Below are positions 24,739 through 38,879 of a stretch of DNA of 64,000 bases, piece after piece (the stretch's first letter is position 1; every line of letters starts with the position of its first letter). The DNA comes from Trema orientale (Eukaryota; Streptophyta; Magnoliopsida; Rosales; Cannabaceae). The stretch lies in NCBI GenBank assembly GCA_002914845.1, contig JXTC01000013.1, positions 1,682,421-1,746,420 of the forward strand, written 5' to 3'. The notes beneath the pieces are model-generated. The model was not told where the DNA came from and searched no databases. It saw only the letters and a program-made list of their open reading frames with translations. The translations under genes and the position numbers were made by a program.

Positions 24739-27700
24739 GTGATAACACTTGCATAATTGATTCTGGTGCAACAGATCATATGACATTTGATTCTAGACAA
24801 ATCTCCATACTTAATCCTTCCACACAAAAATTCACGGACCTGTATTAGTTATTCTATCCTTAGATTATAATCTTTTGTCAGTATCTCAAATAACAACAAC
24901 TTTATCTTGTGTTATAATTTTTGGACCTGACTTTTGTATGTTTAAGGACATCGAAACTAGGAAGACAATTAGTTGCGGTGTTAGGCGAGGAAAGTTATAT
25001 TACTTGGACTTGGAGTCAAAGAGTACTGAAAGCTTACGACAAGCTCTTGTAGTGACTGGTTTGAGGGGGAGAAAAAGAAAAAAGAGATATGGTTATGGTA
25101 TCGACATTTGAGTCATGCCTTCTTTGGATATTTAAAGAAATTATTTCCTAGTTTATTTAGAAATGCTGATGTTTCTAGTCTTTAATGTGATATTTATGAA
25201 CTTGCAAAAAGTTATTGCGCTTCTTTTCCCTTAAGTTTGAATAAAAGCCTGCTTTCGTTTATGATTATCTATTCTGATGTCTGGGGTCTATCTAAAGTAA
25301 CTACTTTGGTTGAATCACAATGGTTTCTAAAGTTTATTGATATTTATATCAGGATGACATAGTTATGCTTGATAAAGTCTAAAAGTGAAGTAAGCTCATT
25401 ATTTCAAAAGTTACATAAAATGGTTGAAACTCAGTAAATGCAAAAATTCAAGTTCTTTGCAGTGATAATGGAGGAGAATATCAAAGTATTGATCTTCAAC
25501 AGTATTTGGAAACATAAGGAATACTACACCACACTACTTGCTCTAACACACCTTAGTAGAATAGAGTCGCAGAATGCAAAAATCGGCACTTGTTGGAAAT
25601 TGTTCGAGCTCGGTTAATTGAGGCTTATATGCCATTAAGATACTAGGGAGAAGCACTTACTTCTGCAGCCTATTTAATCAATCGGGTCCCCTCTAGCACC
25701 ATTAATTTCCAAACACTATTCCAAGCCCTCACTAGAGCCATTGTTGCCCTGGTCGTTCCAAATTTACCTCCTCGTGTCTTTGGGTGTGTTGTGTTTGTAC
25801 ACCTCCATAAATATCAACGCAGCAAGTTAACTCCTCAAGCATTGCGATGTATCTTTGTTGGATATACAACTCATCAAAAGAGGTACCGATATTATCATCC
25901 TCCAATAAGATGATTGTTTATTACATTGGATGTTGTTTTCTATGAAGATACCCTATATTTCTCAAAGTCAGAATTTCAGAGGAAGTATTAGCAAGAAATT
26001 TAGACTCTAAACTATGACTATGAAACTGATATCCGGGGTGTTAGAAGTTTGGACGTGGGAGATACAATGTTGGATTTCAGTAGTAATAAATCACAAATTG
26101 AGCAAAACTATGAAATTGGTGATATGATAGTGGATCAAAATGGTGGGGGTGAACACATACTAACACCAGAACTGACATCAGAAGCAAGCCTATCTCCTAC
26201 TCAGCTCGAATATAGCGTTCCACAAACTGAAGATATAGCTATACCTTATGCTAATATACCACACTAGTCGCCTAATGAAGATGTTCCTGAGTCACACAGA
26301 AACTATCACACCAGAGGTATTCTTAAACCCACATATGAACCTGGTCTTTCTAGTAAAATCAGATATTCTATGAGCTATTATGTGTCTAACCACCATTTAT
26401 TAGAATTGAATGTATTATTTATGAATCAATTATTAAGTGTATCTATCCCTAACAATGTGTAGGAAGTTTTAATTGACCATAGGTGGAAAATAACTATGAA
26501 TGAGGAAATGAAATCTCTCCAAAATAATGAAACTTGGGAATTTATTGATCTTCTGCCAAGAAAGAAACCAGTTGGATGTTGAAGGATTTACACTGTGAAG
26601 TACAGGGCTAACAGCACAATCGAATGCTTTAAAGCAAGACTGGTGGCAAAGGGATACACTCAAACATATGGGATTGATTATACCGATATATTTGCACCTG
26701 TAACTAAAATCAATACAATTCGTGTCTTACTATCTTTAGCTACAAACTTAGATTGGCCATTACAAAAATTCGATGTGAAGAACGTCTTTCTACGTGGTGA
26801 GTTATCTAAAGAAGTCTACATGAATCTTCCACCAGGATGTATGATACTCGACAAACATAGATTGGAAAATTTACAAAGTCTATGATAGCCTTCGGTTATC
26901 ATCAGAGCAATTCTGATCATACTCTCTTTCTTAAAAGAACAACAGGGTAAGATCACTACTTTCATCATATATATGAATGATATGGAAGTTATAGGAAATG
27001 ATTTTGAAGAAAAGAATGCTCTACAAGAGTACTTGTCCAAAGAATTTGAAAAGAAAGATCTAGATCCATTGAAATACTTTCTTAGAATAGAAATATCTAG
27101 ATCAAGTAATGGAATCTTCTTATCTCAAAAAAAAATATGCCTTAGACTTGCTGAAAGAGACAGGTATGTCAACATATCAACCATTAGACACACCCGTAAA
27201 AGAAGGCTTGAAACTGTGCATTAAGACTAATCAGGTGCATGTTGATAGGGGGAGATATCAGAGACTAGTTGGGAAGTTGATGTACCTAGCACATATAAGA
27301 CCTGATTTTGCCTATGCATTAAGTATTATCAGTCAGTTTATGCATAATTCAGGTGAGCAACACTTTAATGCAGTTATATGCATTTTGAGATATCTAAAAT
27401 ATGCTCTTAGAAATGGAATTTTGTTCTCTAAAAGAACAGGGGAACAAAACATAGAAGTATATACAGATGCCGATTGGGCTGGTACTGTGGATGACATACG
27501 ACCTACTTCTGGTTACTTTACATTCGTACGAGATAATCTTGTAATATGGAGGAGTAAGAAATAGAATGTTGTAGCTCGATCAAGTGCAGAAGCAGAATTC
27601 AAATGTATAGCGTTTAGACTTTGTGAGGCATTATGACTAAGACTCCTCTTACAAGATTTGGGTTATCTATCTGAGCAACCGAGTTAACTTTTTTGTGATA

Positions 27701-27910
27701 ATAAAGCAGCATGTAATATTGCACATAATCTAATACAACATGATCGTACCAAGCACGTTGAGGATGACAGATTTTTCATAAAGAAAAAGTTGGATGGAAA
27801 AATTGTGGAATTACCTAAAATTTGATCAGAGGAATAGTTGACCGAGCTCAAGAAAAACGTTCTTAAATTTTTTAAACAAATTGGGCATGTGTGATATCTA
27901 TACACTAACA
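24739..27910 (+). pseudogene. Copia pol remnant (protease, integrase, RT, RNase H)
   Basis: A protease DSGA active-site motif is encoded near 24759, followed by pre-integrase and integrase-like sequence (about 25080-25900, many stops). Reverse transcriptase similarity covers about 26480-27100 ([22 protein letters not shown], and a degenerate catalytic region), with RNase H at about 27460-27720 (YTDADWAG, then SSAEAEF). Several in-frame stops and a small deletion before the RT active site show it is dead. Its position between the LTRs and the domain order set the copia assignment. Confidence 0.88.
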
Positions 27911-28087
27911 TAAGAGGGAGTGTTGAAACAGTCAAGAAAATGTCTCTGTTTTCCTCCTTGTTTCTAGGGAGTTTTGTTTTTTCCTTATTTTGAGGAGCTC
28001 TTGTTGGTCACTTACATTTCTATTTATACCTTGTACTATTCAATACAGCGATATGAAAAAATATAAACTTTTTCATCAAGTTTGATA
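27911..28087 (+). repeat. Copia polypurine tract and 3' LTR
   Basis: TAAGAGGGAG (27911-27920) is the polypurine tract. The LTR copy follows at 27921, beginning TGTTGAAACAGTCAAG and matching the 5' LTR up to TTTGATA. No clear 5-bp target duplication was recognised around the element. Confidence 0.85.
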
Positions 28088-29035
28088 AAGGATTGGAATG
28101 GATAAACTTAATAATATTCCATGTTTGGTGTAGTATTGTTTTATTGAATTGGATTAGGATTAAAATTATTATTATAATGTAATATCCACTTTTTATTAGA
28201 ATGTTCAATAGATTTATTTTAGATTAGTTTAAATTATAAAAAATATATATATAAAATATTCATAATATGAGACCCATTATTTTTGGAATTTGAAATAAAT
28301 ATAGATCTACCACTTTTAACTATGAAATTATTAATCACACTTATGCAATATATAATATAGATCATAAATTGTGAATAAAATATTTGTCTATTATAGCGTA
28401 GTTGATAGAGCATTATGATTTTAAAGCCTTTTCTACTTGATGTGTCAAGAACATAAATTGAAAATACATCCCCAGTTGTTCTGTATATAAGGTGAAGCTC
28501 TCATTTCCATATAGACAAGATATATAATCCCAAAGGTGGAGTGCCCTCAATCCACATCTCTTTCAAGAGAACTAAAACAGTAATCTACTCACTACAGTAT
28601 CCCACTTTCTAAGATCCAACCCATTTTAATAGAATAGTGTTTTATTTGGTCACTATTAGAATATTTAGTCTAATTAGCATATGTTGCTAGTTACTATAAT
28701 TAACTAATTAACATTAATTATTATCCGCGGATCAGCAGGGCGCCATTGAATTATTTACCATTTTTTATTTTTTCGAACGAAAAGAAAGCAAAAGATACTG
28801 AGGGAAAAGATACACCTAAAGGTTACCATTGTTCACTTCCAAAGAGAAGTAGTCTTGAGGGAAAAGATCCAGATTGATGATGAACAAGACCCTCATTTTA
28901 TTATTAAAGGGGAAAAAAAAAAAAAAAAACCGACCAAATACTCACACAACCAAACTCTTCCTCCTAACAACTACTACTTCCAGCTAACTGCAGTGTCTTC
29001 AGCTTAGCTTTCATTTTATGCGACGCAAATGCAAA
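28088..29035. other. Intergenic, 3' side of THI1
   Basis: AT-rich; the first 100 bases (AATATTCCATGTTTGGTG and onward) look like part of an older Tourist-like MITE. An A run at about 28914-28930 lies close to the THI1 gene end. The THI1 3' untranslated region should lie at 28700-29035. I looked for a TPP riboswitch-like aptamer in this 3' flank and recognised none. Confidence 0.45.
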
Positions 29036-32144
<3,109 letters not shown>

Positions 32145-32256
32145 GAAGAAGTTGAAAAATTTACGAAAATACCCAGAAGAGAAACGACGGCGTTTGGTGG
32201 TGTCAGAGAGGGGGGTTTTTGAGCGAGGATGAGATGTGTGGGAAGATGTGGGGTGG

Positions 32257-32263
32257 TATATAA
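32257..32263 (-). promoter_or_regulatory. Candidate TATA box of THI1
   Basis: The minus strand reads CTTATATACC about 115 bases upstream of the THI1 start codon, a good position for a plant TATA box with a leader of about 80 bases. Not confirmed by transcripts. Confidence 0.5.
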
Positions 32264-33505
32264 GGAAGACGGAGGGTGTAAATATCTGAAGGGTGAGGCC
32301 ACGTGGCATAGGGATAGGATATGAAGGGTCTAGAATGGGGTGGCATTATTGTAAGAGCTCTATTCACAAGTGGCATACATGAAGTGCCCTTTGGAGAAAG
32401 TGTACAACATTTTGGAAGTTATCAAATTTTGTGGGGTCATGTGTGTGCCATCTTTCGAGACCTTTTTTGTGAGATTTTGTTGTCATGGAGAAAAGGGAGT
32501 TTGATATTGGGAGATTAATATCTTTGAGTAATTGGGATAATTGGGAGTGTGTGATTTGGATTGTCCATGTGAAAATATGGTACTTTTTTGTTTTCCTTTT
32601 CTGATGTCATAGAAAATGACTGAGAACCCCAGATTATTTGTTTGCTTTCGTTAAATTCGAAAAATAATACTAGAAACACTTATTTTTCCATCAAAAATTA
32701 ACCAACCAAATGTGTATGATTTTGAATTATATTTATAATGAAAGTAATACTTTATAATTTAAACGTGTAATTAAGAATATGCCACATAGTTTAGTGGACA
32801 AAAGGAGCATATGCTTGGTGACAAATAACCATTGACATGAAAATGAGAATGATTTATAAGGAGTTGGGCTACTATATACTCAACCTTGGGAGGCAACAAG
32901 CCAACAACTACAAACCTTAGCATAGTTGTACCAAGATGTTACATTGTGTATGCACGCATGTGATGAATCTTTATATGTGTTGAACGGAAGTATGGACTTT
33001 GGTTATATCCCGGTGGTGAAAATTCCATGAACACCAAAGCACAAGGTGGGCCAACCACTTGGGATGAACTTATGGCCTAATACTAACGTTACTTCATTTC
33101 TATTAGTTGCTTGCAATATTTTTTGTGCTCTCCTTTTTCATATCTTGAATATCTAACATCTAATATGTATTATCTTATGTTTAAGTAGATTTTGGTTGCC
33201 TTTTAATAGTTTTTTCTAATTAGTATTTAAGTATCTTCTTAACTTCAAGTGATTATAATTCCTCACTTCTTCGCATATTCCATATCGAAATGTTCAAAAT
33301 ATCTTCGATTCTTCTGCAAATTAGGAAGAGACAAATCTAGTCAGAAGCAGTCTTGCAGAGATGTATGGGTAACTGCATAAGACCTTTGCCTGAACACTGA
33401 AAGTGAAAGTGGTCCAGATAGAGCCCAACTCTATTTTAGGCCCAATTTCATTTTCTCTGTAATATGTGAGTACCCAAAATTTTTTCTTTTTTTTTTTTTA
33501 CTTTA
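32264..33505. other. THI1 upstream region, no further gene seen
   Basis: AT-rich upstream DNA. Short plus-strand frames show no recognisable domain. A T-rich run at about 33481-33500 precedes the Tourist-like MITE. Confidence 0.45.
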
Positions 33506-33894
33506 TGCCATATTTGGTTGGTTCGAATGGACCTTGGAATAGAATGGTCATTCCTTTTCAAGGTCTATTCCGTTGTTTAGTTGAAGTTTAAAGTTTGGAA
33601 TCAAGATTCTTTTGGAATCTTACTTCAATCATTTGGTGGAATTTTTATTCCTTCCAAAAAACTATGGAATAATGATTATAAAATTTATCAATTAGTTTAA
33701 AACTCAATATTCCCTTTTTGCCCTATTAGGATATCTAAAAATAAGAGTATTTTGGTCAATACAATATTTATTCTATTCTATTGCACTAATTCAACCAAAC
33801 AATGGAATATCATTTATATTCCCATTCTAATTCCACTTCATTACAATTCCTATTACCATTATTCCTATTCCATTCTATCAAATCAAACATGACC
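33506..33894. mobile_element. Tourist-like MITE
   Basis: About 389 bp. The left end GCCATATTTGGTTGGTTCGA and the right end, minus strand, GGTCATGTTTGATTTGATAG are imperfect inverted repeats, followed on both sides by GGAATAG/GGAATAATGG-type units. GGxCATxTTTGGTTG ends are typical of PIF/Harbinger-related Tourist MITEs. The expected 3-bp TWA duplication is not clean (TTA on the left, TAA on the right). Confidence 0.65.
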
Positions 33895-34371
33895 TAAAAG
33901 CAAGTTATTTGATAAGTACATCAAATTACTACCAAGTCATGACTTCACTGCTTCCAGTTGAGGTCGCCACGATCGATCGGATATTTGCGTTTGGCAGTGA
34001 TCTAATTTTAGAGAGACTCAATCCAATACCAAATGGGAACACCATCCTCCATCCATATATGATATAGCTTTTTTTTTTCCTTACTAAAATATAGGCTAGT
34101 ATACCTGTTTGTTCATTTTAGTAGTTTCAGACCCTCTTGTATTTGTACATTTCATATATCAAAATACGTGCAGCATACATTACAAAATACGTGCACCATA
34201 TATTACAATATAAATATAAATATATACTTACACTTTTTGTACATAAAATGTGCATTTATTGTATATTTTATGTATAAAATACATGCGATATACGTTTCTC
34301 AAAAACATATAAAACGTATATGACTTATTAAGAAATACATATTATTTGATCATTTTTTAGGCACAAAATTA

Positions 34372-34664
34372 GGGGGCTTATAGAAATATGACTAAATTTT
34401 GGGCCTAATTTCAGTAAATATCCCTTTATCAAAAGTTATAGCAAAATATCCGATATATATGCATATATACTAAGTGTAAAATTTTATATACTAAGTATAA
34501 AAAATTATATACCCAGTGCATTTCAGAATAATAACTAAAATTGGTAGATATGTGTATCTACCAAGTGTAAAAATATGTCTACCTGGACATTTAGCTATAA
34601 AATTTTAAAAGTTGACATCTACTTAATCAAATTTAAAATTTTGGTCATCCACCTAAATTTCTCC
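34372..34664 (-). mobile_element. MULE-derived MITE, family A copy 2
   Basis: An inverted copy of 12582-12872: starts GGGGGCTTATAGAAATATGAC, ends ATCCACCTAAATTTCTCC. It contains the same tracts of TATACTAAGTGTAAAAxT and GGACATTTAGCTATAA. It sits directly against a second, split family A element that begins at 34665. Confidence 0.75.
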
Positions 34665-34790
34665 AAAATTAGTATACGATCAAGTTCAAAAGTTTATAGG
34701 TAAAAATCTAACTCACTTAATGACAAAAATAGAAATACAACATATTCTACACTTTAAAAAAATGGATATTTAACTATAACTTTAAAAATA
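34665..34790 (-). mobile_element. Split family A MITE, left fragment
   Basis: Matches, in inverted orientation, the family A element at 60888-61326 (shared tracts include GATCAAGTTCAAAA and CTCACTTAATGACAAAAATA). Similarity stops at 34790, where the 6.8-kb Mutator-like element begins, and resumes at 41584. The last nine bases, TTAAAAATA, are duplicated at 41575-41583. Confidence 0.75.
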
Positions 34791-34986
34791 GAGAAATTGT
34801 GGTATATGTCCATCTTTTCAAAGTTGACTTAGTTGATGTCCATTCTTTTTAATTTATAGCAAAATATCCACCCGTTTAAAAATTAAAAAAACTATTAGCT
34901 AATAAATATTATTAGTTTCTGATTTTGCCCTTAATTAAAATTTCCAGTTTTTTCCGTTTGGGTTTTCCAGATCTTTTGTGATTCTC

Positions 34987-35092
34987 TCTCTTCTCTCTCT
35001 CACTCTCTCTCTCTCTCTCTCTCTCTTTGTCGTTCTCGTTCTATCTCTCTCGCTCTCGTTCTTCTCTCTCTCTCTCTCTCATTCTCGTTCTT
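34987..35092. repeat. TC/CTCT microsatellite in MULE left arm
   Basis: Long runs of TCTCTC interrupted by GTTCTCG phrases. The open frame over it is a low-complexity Leu/Ser product of the repeat and is not called as a gene. Confidence 0.85.
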
Positions 35093-35699
35093 CTCTCGAA
35101 TCTCCAGTAAAATCTCGTTATTTTCCAGCATTATTTTTATTCTCCTTCTTTTTCTCCGGTGTTTTTGGGCTCATCTTCGTCCTCCCTGCGTTTTTCTCGT
35201 TTTGTTTCTTCTTCTCCAGTGATTTGGTCGTTTTCTTCCTCTGCATTGGTCGATTTCGACTTTGGATTTGATCTTATTAGGTATGCATTGTTTTCTTGAT
35301 TTTGATTTTCTTTTTTTTAATCATATCTATATTTTTTGTGTTTGATTATATTGTGTATATTTTTAGGGATTTTCATTTGTGCTTCTAATTCTTGTTATAA
35401 TTATTGTTAATTTAAGTCTAATCCTTGTTTTTCTTTCTGATGGCAGTGTTTTTTAGAATTATACTATGTAATTAGTAATGGTTCATTACTTTTTTGTCGT
35501 AGTATGTATTATTGTTATAGTAGTATATTTATTTTTTCTAGTGGTATATGCTACTGCTAAACTCTTGTTTTGGGTTTTGAAGATATTTAATATTCTTGTT
35601 TGGTTCATAATGTTTTGGTCTTTGTATATGCGTTTTTTGTCGTGATATATAGTATTTCTTTTATGTGATTGTTGTTGATTGCCATGTCAATTATTTTGC

Positions 35700-36070
35700 T
35701 GTTTGGTTCATAGATTTTTAGTCATGGTATATAAGCAGTTTGTCATAGTATATGAGGTTATGTACCAAATTCAGATTCATTACATTGAGATATTAGATTT
35801 TTTTTATTTTCTTTCTATTTGCTCTTACATAATGAATTTTTGGTCACGGTATATGGAGCTATATGCTAGGTTTATTATTATAAGTTTAGAATACTGTTAT
35901 TTTGTTTCTAGCTCTTGTTCTTACACTTTGAGATTTACAAATTTTTAGTCTTGGTATATGAAATTTTTGTCAATGTATATGAGGTTATATACCAGGTTCC
36001 TTAGATATTCGATATTTTGTTATTTTGTTACTTTGTTTCTATCTTTTCTCATTTCTAGTTACACGAATTT
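35700..36070 (+). repeat. MULE internal repeat, copy 1
   Basis: Shares ACATAATGAATTTTTGGTCA, CTAGCTCTTGTTCTTACACT and GAGGTTATATACCAGGTT with the copies at 37553-37985 and 38010-38440. It lies left of the transposase remnant while the other two copies lie right of it. Confidence 0.75.
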
Positions 36071-36180
36071 TTTCACGTATGCTTATTTATGTTGTATAGA
36101 GAATCATGTACTATTTCTTTTTTTTGGGCCATGTTGTTATCATTGAATTTTTGTTAATTGTTTGTTTTGTTATCATAAGA

Positions 36181-37480
36181 ATGACAGTGATACCTATTAT
36201 TATTCATTATAATGGTTGTTGGGATGAGAATAAAAAGTATGTTGATTTTGGATTCAATAGTTCTTTGGTTAAAGAAGGGATAACGTATTTAGAGTTCGTT
36301 GAATTTCTTTTCAAAGAGCCTTATTCGAGTCTTGATAGATTGAGACATATGATTCATTTATTTGTTGACATGGATTATGATGGTTCTAAGAATAATCTTT
36401 TAGAGATAAATAGTGATAGTGGATTGGCTTATTTTTTGTATATGGCAAAGGATAATAATGTTATGAAGTATCTACTTATCATTATCTATGATGAGGTACT
36501 TTTAGAAGATATAAATATGAATATATATACTTAGTTCATATTTGTATGAACCAGAAAGAAAAACTTATATACTTTATATTTGTTCATGGTATATAATATA
36601 TTGATTTATTGATATATTTATATTTTCTTTGGTTGATGGATGTGTGTATCAGTTATTCCTTTGCCAGAGGTAATAAGACAGAAGGTGCAAGATTGGTTTT
36701 CTTATTATTCTCTTGCAGCTTCATGCTTAAAAATCAGTGCTTACTCCTTGGGCAGAAGAAGAAGTGCGAAAGCAAACTAAGTTTGCACGGATAATGATTG
36801 TAAGTTAGGTTTATTTTTTTTTTTCTGTTCTTTATTCTGCATCTAGTATATTGGTTGTTTGTCTTGGTATATATCCTTTTGAACGTGGTACATGATTATA
36901 TATACCAGGTTAATTAATATATCTTATTCATTGATTTCATTAGATTTAGTATCGTCTTTTATTTTCTCTCTATTTTGTTTTTATAATCAGGTTCATACAG
37001 TTAGTTTACATATATATTAAGTCCATCACAAGAATTTGGAGTTCGTTGTACATTTGGCACAACATACTTGTAGTTGTAAGAGGTTGGATTTTGAAGGTAT
37101 TTCATGCTCGTATGTATATGCTGTAATGAGTAGGTTCAATTTGAGCTACTACAACTATGCTACTACAACTACACATCTCACTTTTTCAAGAAGACTGCTT
37201 ATAAAAATACATATGAAGGGATTGTTTGCCTACTCGAAAGCCAAGCTGATTGGGATATGACAAACTTCATTAAAGAGCAAGTTGTTCATCCACCAAATAC
37301 TGAAAAAGCCAGTACTAGTAGGCCAAAAAAGAAAATGATTCTTTCAGCCGGTGAGTTTAAGAAAACGAATCAAGTCAAGTGTGGTCGATGCAAGCAATTT
37401 AGATATAATTAGAAAACCTGCCAAAATCTGATTCCTACTAAATTCTGTGTTCCAAAGAGGAAGAAAAGCCGTGGGCATTA
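36181..37480 (+). pseudogene. MULE (MuDR-type) transposase remnant lacking catalytic core
   Basis: The N-terminal part at 36181-36534 begins MTVIPIIIHYNGCW and resembles the N-terminal region of plant MuDR-type transposases. A second block at 36648-36800 (PLPEVIRQKVQDWFSYYS) corresponds to the stretch just before the SWIM zinc finger. The SWIM-type region at 37036-37160 has CSC then GISCSY, where the usual final histidine is replaced by tyrosine. A C-terminal basic block with a CX2C zinc-knuckle-like CGRCKQF is near 37383, followed by stop codons. The central DDE domain that should lie between the first two blocks is absent (only about 110 bases separate them). Frames are broken, so it is non-functional. 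Confidence 0.8.
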
Positions 37481-37552
37481 GTAGTCTCTTTTTATTGATT
37501 TTGTATTTTGTTTTGTTATCAAACAGAGAGTTTTTTTTTTTCTTCCACATGT

Positions 37553-37985
37553 TGGTACATGAAATTTTGATCATGGTATATAGAAATTTTATCATGGTAT
37601 GTGAAATTATGTACCAAATTCATATTCATTACAGTGAGATATTATTATTTTTATTTTCTTTTCATATGTTCTTACATAATGAATTTTTGGTCACGGTATA
37701 TGGAACTATATTCTAGATTCATTACTTTAAGTATAGGGATATTGTTATTTTTGTCTCTAGCTCTTGTTCTTATACTTTCAGGTACATGAATTATTGATCT
37801 TGATATATGGAAATTTATTATTGTACATGAGGTTATATACTATGTCCTTTAAGTTAGATATTTGATATTTTGTTATTTTGTTTCTATCTGTTCTCATTTC
37901 CAGGTACATGAATTTTTGTTCTTGGTATATTAAACCTTTATCATAGTATATTAAGCTATATACCATGTTATATATATACATTGTG
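37553..37985 (+). repeat. MULE internal repeat, copy 2
   Basis: About 430 bp, same unit as 35700-36070 and 38010-38440. Contains TGAATTTTTGGTCACGGTAT, CTAGCTCTTGTTCTTA and ATATTTTGTTATTTTGTTTC in the same order as the other copies. Confidence 0.8.
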
Positions 37986-38009
37986 CTCTGAAGTCTATTT
38001 AAAATTTTG

Positions 38010-38440
38010 ATACATAAAATTTTGGTCATAGTATATAGAGATGTTGTCATGGTAAATGAGGTTATGTATAAGATTTAGATGCATTACAATAAGATATTGG
38101 GTATTTTTATTTTCTTTCTATGTATTCTTACACAATGAATTTTTGGTCATGTTATATGGAGCTATATTTCAGATTCATTACTTTAAGTATATGATATTCT
38201 TATTTTATTTCTAGCTCTTGTTCTTACACTTTCAGGTACGTAAATTGTTGGTCCTGATATATGAAATTTTTGTCATTATAACGAGGTTATATACCAGGTT
38301 TCTTAACTTAGATATTCAATATTTTGTTATTTTATTTCTAACTGTTTTCATTTTCAGGTACATAAATATGTGTTCTTGGTATATTAAAATTTTGTCATGG
38401 TATAATAAACTATATACCATATTATATATATACTTTGTTT
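38010..38440 (+). repeat. MULE internal repeat, copy 3
   Basis: Tandem to copy 2 with a period of about 455 bases; same ordered landmarks, ending in ATATACCATATTATATATA. Together the copies form a degenerate tandem array flanking the transposase remnant. Confidence 0.8.
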
Positions 38441-38537
38441 GAAATTATATAAACAATAATTACTAACTTATGTATATATTATAGTATTTGAGCGTATATA
38501 CTGAGTTTCAACTCGTAAGATCCATGAAAAAAAGATA

Positions 38538-38789
38538 TTGTCATTTCTAAACAGTTTAAATTACTCAAGTGTATATCACAAACTAAATAATAGATACAAA
38601 TACATATTTCAGTCCATTGATCTTGAACCATGCTTCATCACTGTTGGGGCATGGTATCGATCTCAGAAGCAAATAGTGAATAAGTTGTGGGATGGTTCTT
38701 CTTATTCTCATATTGATAAAATGTCTGAAGTATGTCTTCTTGAATTGGCTCCGCTAGTTTACACTCACCTTATCATGGATGAGTTGTAG
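38538..38789 (+). other. Unrecognised 83-codon open frame in MULE
   Basis: Encodes a stretch with ordinary composition (SIDLEPCFITVGAWYRSQKQ, ending YTHLIMDEL), unlike the low-complexity frames around it. No family was recognised. It may be a decayed second MULE gene or a captured host fragment. The frame has no clear start context and is probably not expressed. Confidence 0.3.
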
Positions 38790-38879
38790 TATATGTACCT
38801 TAGAGTAATTCATTTAGATTTTTTTTGTTCTCCCCACTAAGTTTCTGGTACAATGTACTCTATTTTAATTATAATTCTA

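Larger units (their letters stand above)
22859..28087 (+). mobile_element. Ty1/copia LTR retrotransposon, decayed, with nested MITEs
   Basis: About 5.2 kb. Similar direct repeats of about 168 bp bound it (22859-23027 and 27921-28087), with a primer-binding site complementary to initiator tRNA-Met just inside the left LTR and a purine-rich tract before the right LTR. Gene order is gag, protease, integrase, reverse transcriptase, RNase H, the copia order. Many in-frame stops and frameshifts make it inactive. The LTRs differ at many positions, so the insertion is old. Two MITEs lie inside (23120-23362 and 24385-24738). Confidence 0.92.

Noticed and set aside
28700-29035. TPP riboswitch in the THI1 3' flank
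   Set aside because: No recognisable conserved aptamer core; in angiosperms this switch is known from THIC, not usually THI1.
34978-35271. Leu/Ser-rich 97-codon frame
   Set aside because: Product of the TC microsatellite in the MULE arm, although its tail looks membrane-like.
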